Assembly: GCA_036504595.1 (NCBI GenBank)
Contig: DASXUX010000070.1
Span: 1 to 64,000 of the forward strand
Source of the DNA: DASXUX01 sp036504595
GTDB taxonomy: Bacteria; Planctomycetota; SZUA-567; H5-PLA8
Length of the DNA: 64,000 nt
Direction: 5' to 3'
The notes beneath the pieces are model-generated. The model was not told the DNA's origin. It was given only the letters and a program-made list of their open reading frames with translations, and did not search any database. How positions within the stretch are numbered: the stretch's first letter is position 1; every line of letters starts with the position of its first letter. A program made the translations under genes and the position numbers. Shown piece after piece: positions 14,895-24,289 of the stretch.

Positions 14895-17800
14895 GCGGCG
14901 GCATCTCGGCTCCCTTTATCCGTCGCCCGATCGGCACATCGCTGCTGATGCTGGCGATCATGCTGGTAGGAATTATCGCATACCGGTTCCTGCCGGTCTC
15001 AGCGCTGCCACGCATCGATTTCGCCACCATCAACGTCTCCGCTTCATTGCCGGGCGCCGATCCGGAGACTATGGCTTCCTCCGTCGCCGCGCCGCTGGAG
15101 CGGCGCTTCGGCCAGATCGCCGGCGTAAGCGAGTTGACCAGCGTCAGCGGTGTCGGTTCGTCCAGCATCACGATTCAGTTTTCCTTGGACCGCAGCGTAG
15201 ACCTGGCCGCGCGGGACGTGCAGGCGGCCATTACCGCGGCGCGCAGCGAACTGCCGACCAACCTGCCCAATCCACCCACGTGGCGGAAGAGCAACCCCGC
15301 CGACGCGCCGATTTTGATCATCGCGCTCACCTCGAAGACGCTGGCGCCGGGCAAGGTCTACCAGGCCGCCTCTACGATCCTCGCGCAGCGCATCGCGCAG
15401 GTGCCCGGCGTGGCTCAGGTGATCATCAGCGGCGCGCAGAAATCGGCGGTGCGCGTGCAAGTCAATCCCACGGCGCTTGCGTCGATGGGCATCGGGCTCG
15501 ACGATGTGCGGGCATTGATCACCGCGGCAAATGCGCGCGGCCCGAAGGGCCAGTTGGATGGCCCCGACAACGCCTACATGATCGCTGACAACGACCAGCT
15601 TTTCACGGCCGATGCCTACAGGCCGCTGATCCTGCGCTCCAAAAATGGCGCCATCGTGCGGCTGAGCGCGGTGGCATCTGTCATCGACAGTGTTGTCGAT
15701 ACCCGGCAGGCCGCCTGGTTCAACGACGAGCGTGCAGTGCTGGTGATCATTTTCAAGCAGCCGAATGCGAACGTCATTGAGACCGTTGATTCGATCAAGG
15801 CTATGGAGCCGCAGCTCGAAAAATGGATGCCGGCGGGCGTGAAGACGTCCATCCTGAGCGACCGGACCGCCACGATCCGCTCGTCGGTACGGGACGTCCA
15901 GTACACGCTGCTGCTGACCGTCGTGCTGGTTGTCGCCATCGTGTTCGTGTTCCTGCGCCGGTTTTGGAGCACCTTCGCCGCCGCGGTCACCGTTCCGCTG
16001 TCGCTGGCCGGAACCTGCGCGGGGATGTACGCCTGCGGCTACAGTGTGGACAACCTTTCGCTGATGGCCCTGGCCATCGCCGTCGGCTTCGTCGTGGACG
16101 ATGCCATCGTCATGATCGAGAACATCACTCGGCGGGCCGAAGCCGGCGATCGCCCGATGCAGGCCGCCCTGACCGGCGCGCGGCAGATCGGATTCACGGT
16201 CGTTTCCATCAGCATTTCATTGATCGCGGTCTTCATCCCGCTGCTGTTCATGAGCGGCATTATCGGGCGGTTGTTCCGGGAATTCGCGGTGACGATGAGC
16301 ATGGCGATCGCGATCTCCGCCGTCGTGTCGCTCACGGCCACGCCGATGATCTGCGGGCACCTCGCGCGTGCTCTCAAGGCGGGCGAGAGCGAGCGCCGCG
16401 GGTGGCTGGACCGGATCAGCGAGGGCAGCTTCGACCTGCTGCGGCGGCTGTATGCGTCCTGCCTGGACGTGGTGCTGAAGAAAAAAGTGCTGACCTTTGC
16501 CGTCACTCTGGCGACGGTGGCCTTTACGGTCTATCTCTACATGATCGCGCCGCAGGGCTTCTTCCCGCAGCAAGACACCGGGCGCATGACGGCCAAGACC
16601 GAAGCGCCTGCCGATACGTCCTTTCAGACCATGCTGGAACGCCAGCGCAAGATCACGGACGTTCTGCTGGCCAATCCCGACGTCGCCGCCTTCAGTTCGT
16701 CCATCGGCGGATCGGGGTTCAACCCCTTTGTGAACCAGGGGCGTTTCTTCATCGACCTAAAGCCGATCGGCGTGCGCACCAAGCCGATTAGCGATGTCAT
16801 GAACGATTTGCGGCGCGAAACGGCCAAGGTCCGCGGCATCACTTTCTTCCCGCAGCCCATGCAGGACGTTCGCGTTGGCGGTATCGCGTCGAAATCCCAA
16901 TACCAGTACACGCTGTCGGACCTGGATGTGGCCGAGTTGAACGCGTTTTCGCCGCGCCTGCTGAGGGCCATGCGCGCGCTGCCGCAGCTTGTCTCCGTTA
17001 CGACGGACCAGACCTTGGGCGGATTGGAAGCGCGTCTGGTCATCGACCGCGACGCTGCGTCGCGCATGGGCATCTCGCCTTCCGACGTGGACGCCGCCCT
17101 CTATACCGCGTTCGGCCAGCGGCAGACCACGGTCATCTACACGGAGATCGATCAGTATCGCGTCGTCATCGAGGCCGATCCGGTGCTGCAGCAGGATCCG
17201 TCCTCTCTCGACAGGATCTTCGTGAAATCCCGCAGCGGTCAGCAGGTGCCGCTGGGCAGTCTCGCGCGGCTCGAACGCGGCACGCTGCCCTTGGCCATCA
17301 ATCACCAAGGACAGTTTCCGGCGGTGACGCTGTCCTTCGACTTGGCGCCGAACGTATCGTTGAGCCAGGCCACCGAAGCAATCGAGGCAAGAATGCGCGA
17401 ACTGCAGCCGCCGCCCGGATTGCGCGCCAGCTTCATGGGAACCGCGCAGGCATTCCAGCAATCGCGCGCCTCGCAAGTCTGGCTGATCCTCAGCTCGATC
17501 ATCGCCATCTACATTATCCTCGGTGTGCTCTACGAAAGCCTGATTCATCCCATCACGATCCTATCCACGATCCCTTCCGCCGGCGTTGGGGCGCTGCTGG
17601 CGCTGAAGTTCTGCGGCTACCCGCTCGATGTCATGGGCCTGATCGGGATCATTTTGCTGATTGGAATCGTCAAGAAGAACGCCATCATGATGATCGACTT
17701 CGCGATGTCTGCCGAACGTGAGCGCGGGCTGAGTCCGGAGACCGCCATCCGCGAGGCGTGCCTGCTGCGCTTCCGGCCGATCATGATGACCACTCTGGCC

Positions 17801-18016
17801 GCGCTGCTGGGCGCGCTGCCGCTGGCCTTGGGACACGGCTCGGGATCGGAGATGCGCAGGCCGCTGGGCATCGCGATTGTGGGCGGACTGATTGCCAGTC
17901 AGGCGCTGACGCTCTTCACGACGCCCGTCGTGTACATCGTGCTGGATCGGTTCAGCAAGCTGACGCGTCTAGTAAAGACCGCGCAAAAGATGCCCGCCCA
18001 AGCCGCCGGAGATTGA
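14891..18016 (+). CDS. mdtC: RND multidrug efflux permease (MdtC-type)
   Basis: The second permease, 1041 residues, overlaps the first by four bases (ATGA). It has the same helices and relay residues (F-V-V-D-D-A-I-V-M-I-E-N-I, I-G-I-V-K-K-N-A-I-M-M-I-D) and begins A-P-F-I-R-R-P-I-G-T-S. The two permeases are clearly paralogous but differ throughout the periplasmic loops, as MdtB and MdtC do. Its stop codon overlaps, in another frame, the remnant of an alpha/beta hydrolase, so the gene's 3' end may be a rearrangement joint. Confidence 0.93.
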   Translation: MSGGISAPFIRRPIGTSLLMLAIMLVGIIAYRFLPVSALPRIDFATINVSASLPGADPETMASSVAAPLERRFGQIAGVSELTSVSGVGSSSITIQFSLDRSVDLAARDVQAAITAARSELPTNLPNPPTWRKSNPADAPILIIALTSKTLAPGKVYQAASTILAQRIAQVPGVAQVIISGAQKSAVRVQVNPTALASMGIGLDDVRALITAANARGPKGQLDGPDNAYMIADNDQLFTADAYRPLILRSKNGAIVRLSAVASVIDSVVDTRQAAWFNDERAVLVIIFKQPNANVIETVDSIKAMEPQLEKWMPAGVKTSILSDRTATIRSSVRDVQYTLLLTVVLVVAIVFVFLRRFWSTFAAAVTVPLSLAGTCAGMYACGYSVDNLSLMALAIAVGFVVDDAIVMIENITRRAEAGDRPMQAALTGARQIGFTVVSISISLIAVFIPLLFMSGIIGRLFREFAVTMSMAIAISAVVSLTATPMICGHLARALKAGESERRGWLDRISEGSFDLLRRLYASCLDVVLKKKVLTFAVTLATVAFTVYLYMIAPQGFFPQQDTGRMTAKTEAPADTSFQTMLERQRKITDVLLANPDVAAFSSSIGGSGFNPFVNQGRFFIDLKPIGVRTKPISDVMNDLRRETAKVRGITFFPQPMQDVRVGGIASKSQYQYTLSDLDVAELNAFSPRLLRAMRALPQLVSVTTDQTLGGLEARLVIDRDAASRMGISPSDVDAALYTAFGQRQTTVIYTEIDQYRVVIEADPVLQQDPSSLDRIFVKSRSGQQVPLGSLARLERGTLPLAINHQGQFPAVTLSFDLAPNVSLSQATEAIEARMRELQPPPGLRASFMGTAQAFQQSRASQVWLILSSIIAIYIILGVLYESLIHPITILSTIPSAGVGALLALKFCGYPLDVMGLIGIILLIGIVKKNAIMMIDFAMSAERERGLSPETAIREACLLRFRPIMMTTLAALLGALPLALGHGSGSEMRRPLGIAIVGGLIASQALTLFTTPVVYIVLDRFSKLTRLVKTAQKMPAQAAGD

Positions 18017-18108
18017 GAACCGTCGCGTTGGTCGAAGTGCCCGGCGCGGGCCATCAGGCATTTCCGGAAGAAGTGATCGAATTCTTTGCGTCGTTACTGC
18101 CAAAGAAA
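18013..18108 (+). pseudogene. C-terminal remnant of an alpha/beta hydrolase
   Basis: In the frame overlapping the end of the second permease, about 32 codons read L-R-T-V-A-L-V-E-V-P-G-A-G-H-Q-A-F and then F-P-E-E-V-I-E-F-F-A-S-L-L-P-K-K. This looks like the last strand, catalytic-His loop and final helix of an alpha/beta hydrolase. There is no start, nucleophile or core upstream. I read it as the tail of a deleted gene; chance coding similarity is possible but the G-x-G-H followed by an F-P-E-E helix is characteristic. Confidence 0.5.
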
Positions 18109-18133
18109 CGCGAGTGCACAGGGAGGTCAACTC

Positions 18134-20116
18134 ATGGCGATCCGCATTTGCTTGCTGCTTTGTGTTCTGGCGGCGACCCTTCACGCCGAAGAGGGCGGCG
18201 CTGATATTACCGCAGCGGCTTTCGGCGGTATTTACGACATGAGCGACGGCGCGAAGCCCATCGGAAAGGGCGGCAGCCATAAGGACATCGTCTCCGGCGA
18301 TACGTGGTACAGCACGTGGGCGGGAGACGGAACGGCCTACCTGATTCACGACGATGGACTTGGCTTCGACAATATCGGCGGGGAGTTCGCCCGGCACCGG
18401 CTGTGCCGCCTCGAAGGCGATCCAAACGTCTCAACGAACGGATTCCGCGGGGTGAACCTCAATCCGGGACTGCTCGGGACAACGATGCCCAATCACATTG
18501 CCACGCCGGAGTGGCGGATCGGCTACTCGTCTTCTGTCTACGAGCAGGACGGCGCGCTCTATGTGATCCGGCACAACTGGAGCAAGGACGCCAATCTCTG
18601 GCCGCCCATTGACTCCAGCATCATCAAGTCAACCGATGGCGGCAAGACCTGGGTGAATCACTTGGGGCAAACGAACGCGCCGCTCCCAGACAAAGAGCAG
18701 GCGATGTTTCCGTCTCTTCCCTGGTCCTGGCTTACGTTCATCCAGTACGGCAAAGGCAACCGCGCTCCGAACGCCGACAATGCAGAGAAGTATGCGTATC
18801 TGACTGCGAGCGCTCACTTGGCCAGAGTTCTCCGGAGCAAACTCGCCGATCTCAACAAGAACGACATCGAGTACTTCAAAGGCAAAGAATTCGACGGGAT
18901 GTTGGATTCAAGCTGGTCGAAGGCGATGGATGACGGGAAGCCGGTGCAATTTCTGGACGCGATGGCGAAGGAAGAAGAGGGCGGCATCAGCAACGTCGTG
19001 TACAACGCCGGCCTGCAACGCTATGTCGCGACCGGATGGTCGGCTTACTTCGCGCCGGGCGAGGGCGGACACGATACAGGGAAGTCACGATTCATCATTT
19101 ACACTTCGAAGCATCCATGGGGGCCGTGGCAGAAGATACTCAGTTACGGCATCTGGGGCCGGGCGGGTTGGAACTTCCTCTTGTGCAACAAGTACAGCGC
19201 GCCGAATGGCAGAAAAATGTGGTACGTGTTCTGTGGCGAGTACAAAGGCGACCTGTGGAACTACGGCTTGCAGTACATACCGCTATACCTATCGAACGGA
19301 GCAGTGGATATTTACGAAGCGGAAAAGGCCGAGCTTCAAGGGACGCGGATCGGGTCGGAATATCCATCCTGCTCAGGCACCGGATACGTCACAGGCTTTG
19401 AAAAACCAGGCGACACTGCCAAGTTCGCGCTGAATGGCGTCAACGGCTCGGGTTGGCATGTCGTGCGAGTCCGCTATACATCGCCGCTGGCCAACGGCCG
19501 GACACTGAGCATCTACGTGAATGGACGCAAAGCACGGCGCGTGATGCTGTCCTTGAACAACAAGGACTGCAAGCCGAAGGAGAACTGGACCGAGCGCAGC
19601 GATATTTACTACCTCAAGGACGGCGTCAACAGTCTTGAGATACGGCAAGATGAAGGCGACAGCGCGGCAGGTGTGATGATCGACTACATCGCGGTCTCCA
19701 AGGAGTTGACCTTTGACGAAGGTAAAAACGTCGCACCGGAAGCAACCGTTACGGCCAGTTCGGGCGATGGGGCATGCGCAAGCAAGGGCTGTGTCGACGG
19801 GATTCGTGAGTGGAGTGCCAAAGAGGCGATGGGCGCATGGATTCGCTTGGAATGGGCACAGGGCGCTAGGACAGTGGATCGGGTTGTGCTCTACGACAGA
19901 GCGAACAAAAAGGACCAGGTGACATCCGGGACGTTGTCGTTCAGCGATGGTTCCTCCGTGCCAGTCGGCAAGCTGCAGAACGACGGCCAGGCCGGGACGG
20001 TGGTCACCTTTCCTGCCAAGAAGATCACTTGGGTCCGCTTCACGATTGATTCAGTGAAGACCGGTACCGAGAACGGCGGACTGGGCGAGATGGAGGTATA
20101 CGCAAGAGCAGACTGA
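18134..20116 (+). CDS. Secreted DUF4185-type protein with carbohydrate-binding-like modules
   Basis: The 660-residue protein has a signal peptide (M-A-I-R-I-C-L-L-L-C-V-L-A-A-T-L-H-A). A propeller-like domain of about 400 residues contains S-T-D-G-G-K-T-W-V and Y-T-S-K-H-P-W-G-P-W, as in DUF4185 and sialidase-like proteins. Next comes a CBM6/35-like jelly roll (I-Y-E-A-E-K-A-E-L-Q, about 410-540). A C-terminal discoidin-like domain follows (N-V-A-P-E-A-T-V-T-A-S-S through G-L-G-E-M-E-V-Y). It is probably a polysaccharide-acting or -binding protein in the periplasm or outside the cell. The start at 18134 gives GGGAGG upstream and the signal peptide at residue 1. It converges on another secreted glycan-type gene. 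Confidence 0.75.
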   Translation: MAIRICLLLCVLAATLHAEEGGADITAAAFGGIYDMSDGAKPIGKGGSHKDIVSGDTWYSTWAGDGTAYLIHDDGLGFDNIGGEFARHRLCRLEGDPNVSTNGFRGVNLNPGLLGTTMPNHIATPEWRIGYSSSVYEQDGALYVIRHNWSKDANLWPPIDSSIIKSTDGGKTWVNHLGQTNAPLPDKEQAMFPSLPWSWLTFIQYGKGNRAPNADNAEKYAYLTASAHLARVLRSKLADLNKNDIEYFKGKEFDGMLDSSWSKAMDDGKPVQFLDAMAKEEEGGISNVVYNAGLQRYVATGWSAYFAPGEGGHDTGKSRFIIYTSKHPWGPWQKILSYGIWGRAGWNFLLCNKYSAPNGRKMWYVFCGEYKGDLWNYGLQYIPLYLSNGAVDIYEAEKAELQGTRIGSEYPSCSGTGYVTGFEKPGDTAKFALNGVNGSGWHVVRVRYTSPLANGRTLSIYVNGRKARRVMLSLNNKDCKPKENWTERSDIYYLKDGVNSLEIRQDEGDSAAGVMIDYIAVSKELTFDEGKNVAPEATVTASSGDGACASKGCVDGIREWSAKEAMGAWIRLEWAQGARTVDRVVLYDRANKKDQVTSGTLSFSDGSSVPVGKLQNDGQAGTVVTFPAKKITWVRFTIDSVKTGTENGGLGEMEVYARAD

Positions 20117-20166
20117 GAGCATTTCGAGCTCCGACAATGCTGGCTCTTGCCGCGCAGCAGCGGCTG

Positions 20167-22302
20167 TCACTTCGCAGTGGATACAGCAATGGACAGTCCC
20201 TCCGATGCTGAGACTTTCAGCCCCTGCGCCGCGGAAACCTGCAGCACCACGTCCTTCGGTCCAGTGCCGCTGATCTTCACTGTCCCGTCTTGAGAGGCTT
20301 GAATATCCAAAACATGCTCGTGCAGCGCGATGTGCGTGATGGTCAACGCCGGCCAGTTCTTGGGCAGCTTGGGATCAATTGAGAATCCGTCTACGGTGGG
20401 CATGAATCCCAGGAAACCATACAACATCACTTGGGGCATCAAGACCGACTCGAAGAACTCTTTGTCCAATCCCAGACCGCCCGCAACATTGGCGCCCTGC
20501 ATGGTGCCGCGTTCTTTGTTTTTGCCGTAGTAAGCGCGGTAGCCGCCCTCCGCCTGCGTCTCGTCAAACCACTTCGCAATCTCGCTCAAGCGCGGACTGG
20601 CGTTATCCGCGCCCGCTGTCTTCAGGCGCGCCATGAGATCATGATACGTCCATCCCAGGACCGCGCCGCCGTCTTGCACTTGATAGCCCCACGGCGTCGC
20701 TTCTGGATTCGAGTAGCCCCAGAAGTAGTAGTCGATGTTGCGCTTGGTCGTCGAACGCGGGCCGAAGCGCCAGTGATAGATGTCGGCGCCCGTGGACGTG
20801 TCGCCCTCGACGATCCGCTCGCCAGCGATCCAGGCGTGAATCGCCTTGGCCTGTTCCGGCGAAGCGAAGTCGTAATAGACGGCCTCGTTGTTGAGGAACG
20901 TGAAGCCGTAGTCGTGCATGTTGCCATCGAGATCGATCGTGCCGAAGCGACCGGTCTTCTCGTTCCAGAAGCGTTTCTGCCCGTAAGCACGGACTTCTTC
21001 CGCATGTTTGCGCAAGGCCACTGGAGCGAAGGCGTCAGCACCGGTCGCGACGGACCATTCTGGGTGCCTTGTGATCTGCTCTTCGAGTTCGGCAAGGTCC
21101 CGCAGCGTATCGTAATAGTAGATTGTTCCCAGCGCATCCTCGCCGCCGAACGGAAGAATATCCCAGTAGTTGCTGCCGATTCCTTCGCCCGCGATGACCT
21201 TTTTCTTGCCGTCAACGTAGCGAACACCGCTGCGCCCTTCATGGCCGGGCCACGTCGTGTACAGGCATTTGCGGTTCTGCGTGTCAAATTCGCGCTGCAT
21301 GAAACGCATGGCGCTCCGCATCCGCCCGATTTGGCTGCGCAGGAACGTGATGTCGTGTGTCCAGACGAAGTAATCATGGCAGCCGCGGATGAAGTTGAGA
21401 TTATTGACCGTTTGTCGCGTGTCGCACGCCGTATGAAACGACTTAATGACGATTTTAGCCGGGCCGGGATTGTCGAAATGAATACGGACGCCAGTAATCG
21501 TTCCTTTCCACGTCGCCAACCGGCACACGGGAATCATTGTCCGCGTTTCACCGACAGTCGTGTCGATCTTGCCGCCGCCCATTGTCATGAACAAATGCGC
21601 GTCGCCGCCTTCGTGCGCAGGCGTGAAATACATCCGCCGCTCGGGCGCATACTCCGGCGCCTCCTTGGTCGTCCATTCCAGGTAGCAATTCGCCCCGCTC
21701 AGTCCGGCGGCCCACCAGTTCAACCGCAGCCACGGCGCTATTCGTGCCTCGACGGCGAACGGCGGCGTGGTCAGCGTTGCGTGCGGTTCGGGCAGATCGA
21801 TCACCCAACCCTTCGCGTCCACCTCGCCGCCTTTTCCGCCGACGAGCGTCCACCCGTCCGGCTTCGACGGCGCGACGTCATAGCCGGGCACGCCGGTCCC
21901 ACGGAAGTGCCATCCTTTCCCACCCGCCTGCGACCAGAGTGGGAAAGGCCAACCCTCAGCGTGCGCCGGTCCATCGTGCTGCTGGGTGAGGATGTATCCT
22001 TCGCCATTCATCGGCCTTGATGAGAGCGCACGCGCCCACTTGAGACGCATCTCGTTCACCTTCTCAGTCGAGATTGCGGGCCACAGCGTTGCCATCGGCA
22101 TCCATTCATCCCAGAGCGGAATCAGCGGCCCGGCAGGCTGAAAATGATGCCAGAAGAGCGCCCGGATCGAGGCCATTTCCGGCTCGTGTCCCGGCACGAC
22201 GAACTGCGGAAATCCCGCAGGAATCTCTGCCGCCGCCGCTGAAAACGTCAGAAGTACCACCGCTGGAAACAAAGAACGGAACGTGTGGCTCCAATTCTGC
22301 AT
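20167..22302 (-). CDS. Secreted six-hairpin-type glycosidase-like protein
   Basis: The 711-residue product has a signal peptide ending A-A-A-A-E, an N-terminal beta-rich region and a long helical region with repeated aromatic and acidic motifs (N-Y-W-D-I-L-P-F-G-G-E-D-A, A-D-I-Y-H-W-R-F-G-P-R). This region resembles the alpha/alpha six-barrel of GH63/78/95-like enzymes. A C-terminal beta domain follows (W-P-A-L-T-I-T-H-I-A-L-H). The exact family is not clear to me. The start at 22302 is preceded by GAGGAGAAAA. It converges on the DUF4185 gene with about 50 bases between, so the two are likely part of one glycan-utilisation locus though on opposite strands. Confidence 0.7.
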   Translation of the reverse strand: MQNWSHTFRSLFPAVVLLTFSAAAAEIPAGFPQFVVPGHEPEMASIRALFWHHFQPAGPLIPLWDEWMPMATLWPAISTEKVNEMRLKWARALSSRPMNGEGYILTQQHDGPAHAEGWPFPLWSQAGGKGWHFRGTGVPGYDVAPSKPDGWTLVGGKGGEVDAKGWVIDLPEPHATLTTPPFAVEARIAPWLRLNWWAAGLSGANCYLEWTTKEAPEYAPERRMYFTPAHEGGDAHLFMTMGGGKIDTTVGETRTMIPVCRLATWKGTITGVRIHFDNPGPAKIVIKSFHTACDTRQTVNNLNFIRGCHDYFVWTHDITFLRSQIGRMRSAMRFMQREFDTQNRKCLYTTWPGHEGRSGVRYVDGKKKVIAGEGIGSNYWDILPFGGEDALGTIYYYDTLRDLAELEEQITRHPEWSVATGADAFAPVALRKHAEEVRAYGQKRFWNEKTGRFGTIDLDGNMHDYGFTFLNNEAVYYDFASPEQAKAIHAWIAGERIVEGDTSTGADIYHWRFGPRSTTKRNIDYYFWGYSNPEATPWGYQVQDGGAVLGWTYHDLMARLKTAGADNASPRLSEIAKWFDETQAEGGYRAYYGKNKERGTMQGANVAGGLGLDKEFFESVLMPQVMLYGFLGFMPTVDGFSIDPKLPKNWPALTITHIALHEHVLDIQASQDGTVKISGTGPKDVVLQVSAAQGLKVSASEGLSIAVSTAK

Positions 22303-22576
22303 TACATTTTCTCCTCGAAGCAAAATATCCACACGACTCGTGACGCAGATTAGCCTGTTCCCTGCAGCCCCAAGAACCAACTTTCCGGAGAACAGCAGGG
22401 TATAGGGTCCGGGGTTCAGGGTCTAGAAACGAAGACATCAAAGCCTCTGCGGTGCCGAGAACCACAAGTGTGAGTCGCCGTGGCAAGGGCTTTGCTTAGT
22501 GGCTCGTCGCGCTGGCCGGACAAGGTCCGATGCTGGGTGGCCAGGTCAGCGCAGGCTCTTCTCTGCGGGGGCAGTT

Positions 22577-22705
22577 ATGAGCGACACAATCCGCAGGCTC
22601 GAAACGGTCATGAAGAGAAGGACACGCATCGAACTGATCAAACAGACAGCGTTTACCGTGTTCCTGATCGCAGCCGCTTTGCTCCTGGTGCGCTATCTAC
22701 GATAA
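22577..22705 (+). CDS. Possible 42-residue single-pass membrane peptide
   Basis: A short frame encodes M-S-D-T-I-R-R-L-E-T-V-M-K-R-R, a basic amphipathic start, then a membrane segment (T-A-F-T-V-F-L-I-A-A-A-L-L-L-V) and ends R-Y-L-R. Its composition looks like a real tail-anchored peptide, but there is only a weak ribosome binding site (GGGGGCAG) and no family I recognise. It is the only coding candidate in the 580-base gap between 22303 and 22883. That gap also holds a GGGTATAGGG-type low-complexity stretch near 22398. Confidence 0.35.
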   Translation: MSDTIRRLETVMKRRTRIELIKQTAFTVFLIAAALLLVRYLR

Positions 22706-22883
22706 TTGGTTGCAGTATCCTTGCGATACTCAGCATGCGCTCACGCTTGTGATCGCAACCAGGATGCTTTAGTCCCTGTCGTTCGTTCGGCCGATGAGCA
22801 CGGACGCTCCCTTTACTTTCCTCAGAATCTCATTTGATATAGAACATCCGCTGCAAACTTGCTCGGGGGGGATAAAACACGCG

Positions 22884-24113
22884 ATGGCGACGACGGCAGC
22901 AGCAAACGAAGACGGGATTGCGCTTGCGGAATATCAGCAGCGGCGCGCGGCGGTGTTGAAAGGGCTGAAGGATTCCGCCGCGGTTGTATTTTCCGGCGAG
23001 GGCTCTGCTCCGCTGGTGGGCAAGTGGCGGCCGGACTCCAATTTCTTCTACCTGACCGGACTGGAAAACGAAGGCGGCGCAGCGGTGCTCTTTGACCCCA
23101 GCGCGGAAAGCCCAAAGCGCCGATGTGTTCTTTTCCTTCGGCCAGTGAATCCCGAGCGCGATCGCTGGGATGGCTACCGCGAACAGATCGGCTTGGCGCT
23201 CAAGGCGCGCACCGGGTTTGAAGCCATCGCGCGTTCGGACGGACTGGCCGGCGCGCTGACAGGCGCCGCGCGACGCTGCAAGACGCTTTCCTGTCTGCAT
23301 CCGTTCGCCGTCTATCCCGGAAACATTTCGCCCGACATGGATGTGTTCCGCAAGATCAGCGAACGCGTGCCGGGCGTAACGATTGAGGATCGCGTCAATC
23401 TGCTGCCCAGCTTGCGAGCCGTGAAATCGCCCGCGGAGCTGAGTCTGATCCGCAAAGCCATCTCGATCACCGCCGCCGGCTACGCGGCCGCAGTGAAGGT
23501 GATTCGTCCTGGCGCCAGCGAAGAAGATGTAGCTCAGGCGCTGGAGATCACGTATCGCCGGCAGGGCGCACGCGCGCTGGCCTTCAACACCATCGCCGGC
23601 GCTGGGCTGAACAGCACGGTGCTGCACTACATGGACAACACGTCCGCGCTGCAAAAGAGCGACATGCTCGTGGTCGATTCGGGCGCCGAGTACGGCCACT
23701 ACGCCGCCGATGTGACGCGCACTTTCCCGGTCGGTGGTCGCTTCACGCCCGAACAGCGCGAGGTCTACGAAGTGGTCCTGCAAGCCCAGGCTGCGGCCAT
23801 CAAGGCCGCTCGCGTGGGTGTGAAGATGACCGTGGTCGATGAGGCCGCGCGGAAGGTCATCGACAAGGCCGGCTATGCGGATGCTTTCTGCCACGGCATT
23901 GGCCACCAACTGGGAATTCAGGTACACGACGCCACGCCGGACGGGCCGCTCAAAGCAGGCATGGTCGTGACCATTGAACCGGGCGTTTATCTGCCGGACC
24001 GGAAGATCGGCGTGCGCATCGAGGACGACGTGCTGATTACGCGCCGTGGCGCAGAAGTGCTTACGGCGGCGATTCCGAAGACCGTCGCGGACGTTGAGGC
24101 GGCGCTGAGGTAA
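22884..24113 (+). CDS. Xaa-Pro aminopeptidase (aminopeptidase P type, M24B)
   Basis: The 409-residue enzyme has the aminopeptidase P N-terminal domain (V-V-F-S-G-E-G and D-S-N-F-F-Y-L-T-G) and a pita-bread catalytic domain. The five dimetal ligands are visible: Asp in V-V-D-S-G-A-E-Y, Asp in A-A-D-V-T-R-T-F, His in C-H-G-I-G-H-Q-L-G, Glu in V-T-I-E-P-G-V-Y and Glu in R-I-E-D-D-V. It removes N-terminal residues preceding proline and is probably cytosolic, as no signal peptide is present. The ATG at 22884 fits the family start, with a G-rich stretch upstream. It appears monocistronic. Confidence 0.93.
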   Translation: MATTAAANEDGIALAEYQQRRAAVLKGLKDSAAVVFSGEGSAPLVGKWRPDSNFFYLTGLENEGGAAVLFDPSAESPKRRCVLFLRPVNPERDRWDGYREQIGLALKARTGFEAIARSDGLAGALTGAARRCKTLSCLHPFAVYPGNISPDMDVFRKISERVPGVTIEDRVNLLPSLRAVKSPAELSLIRKAISITAAGYAAAVKVIRPGASEEDVAQALEITYRRQGARALAFNTIAGAGLNSTVLHYMDNTSALQKSDMLVVDSGAEYGHYAADVTRTFPVGGRFTPEQREVYEVVLQAQAAAIKAARVGVKMTVVDEAARKVIDKAGYADAFCHGIGHQLGIQVHDATPDGPLKAGMVVTIEPGVYLPDRKIGVRIEDDVLITRRGAEVLTAAIPKTVADVEAALR

Positions 24114-24289
24114 CGCCGATCGTTCTTTTCCCATAGGCCATCGCCCCGACCGGTCCGCTGTTCGGCGCATGGCTCGTCTGCGTCACGCGCACAGAGCGCG
24201 ACTGTCGTGGCGTGAACGGGCAGATGCAAGCATCAGCGGTCGCCCGATGCGGAAAACGCAGGCCATATCTGATCGTTGAGATGTTTCTT

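Noticed and set aside
20431..22020. A 529-codon plus-strand frame opposite the six-hairpin protein
   Set aside because: It has Arg/Ala-rich composition, no ribosome binding site and no motif, and it mirrors codon structure of the real gene.
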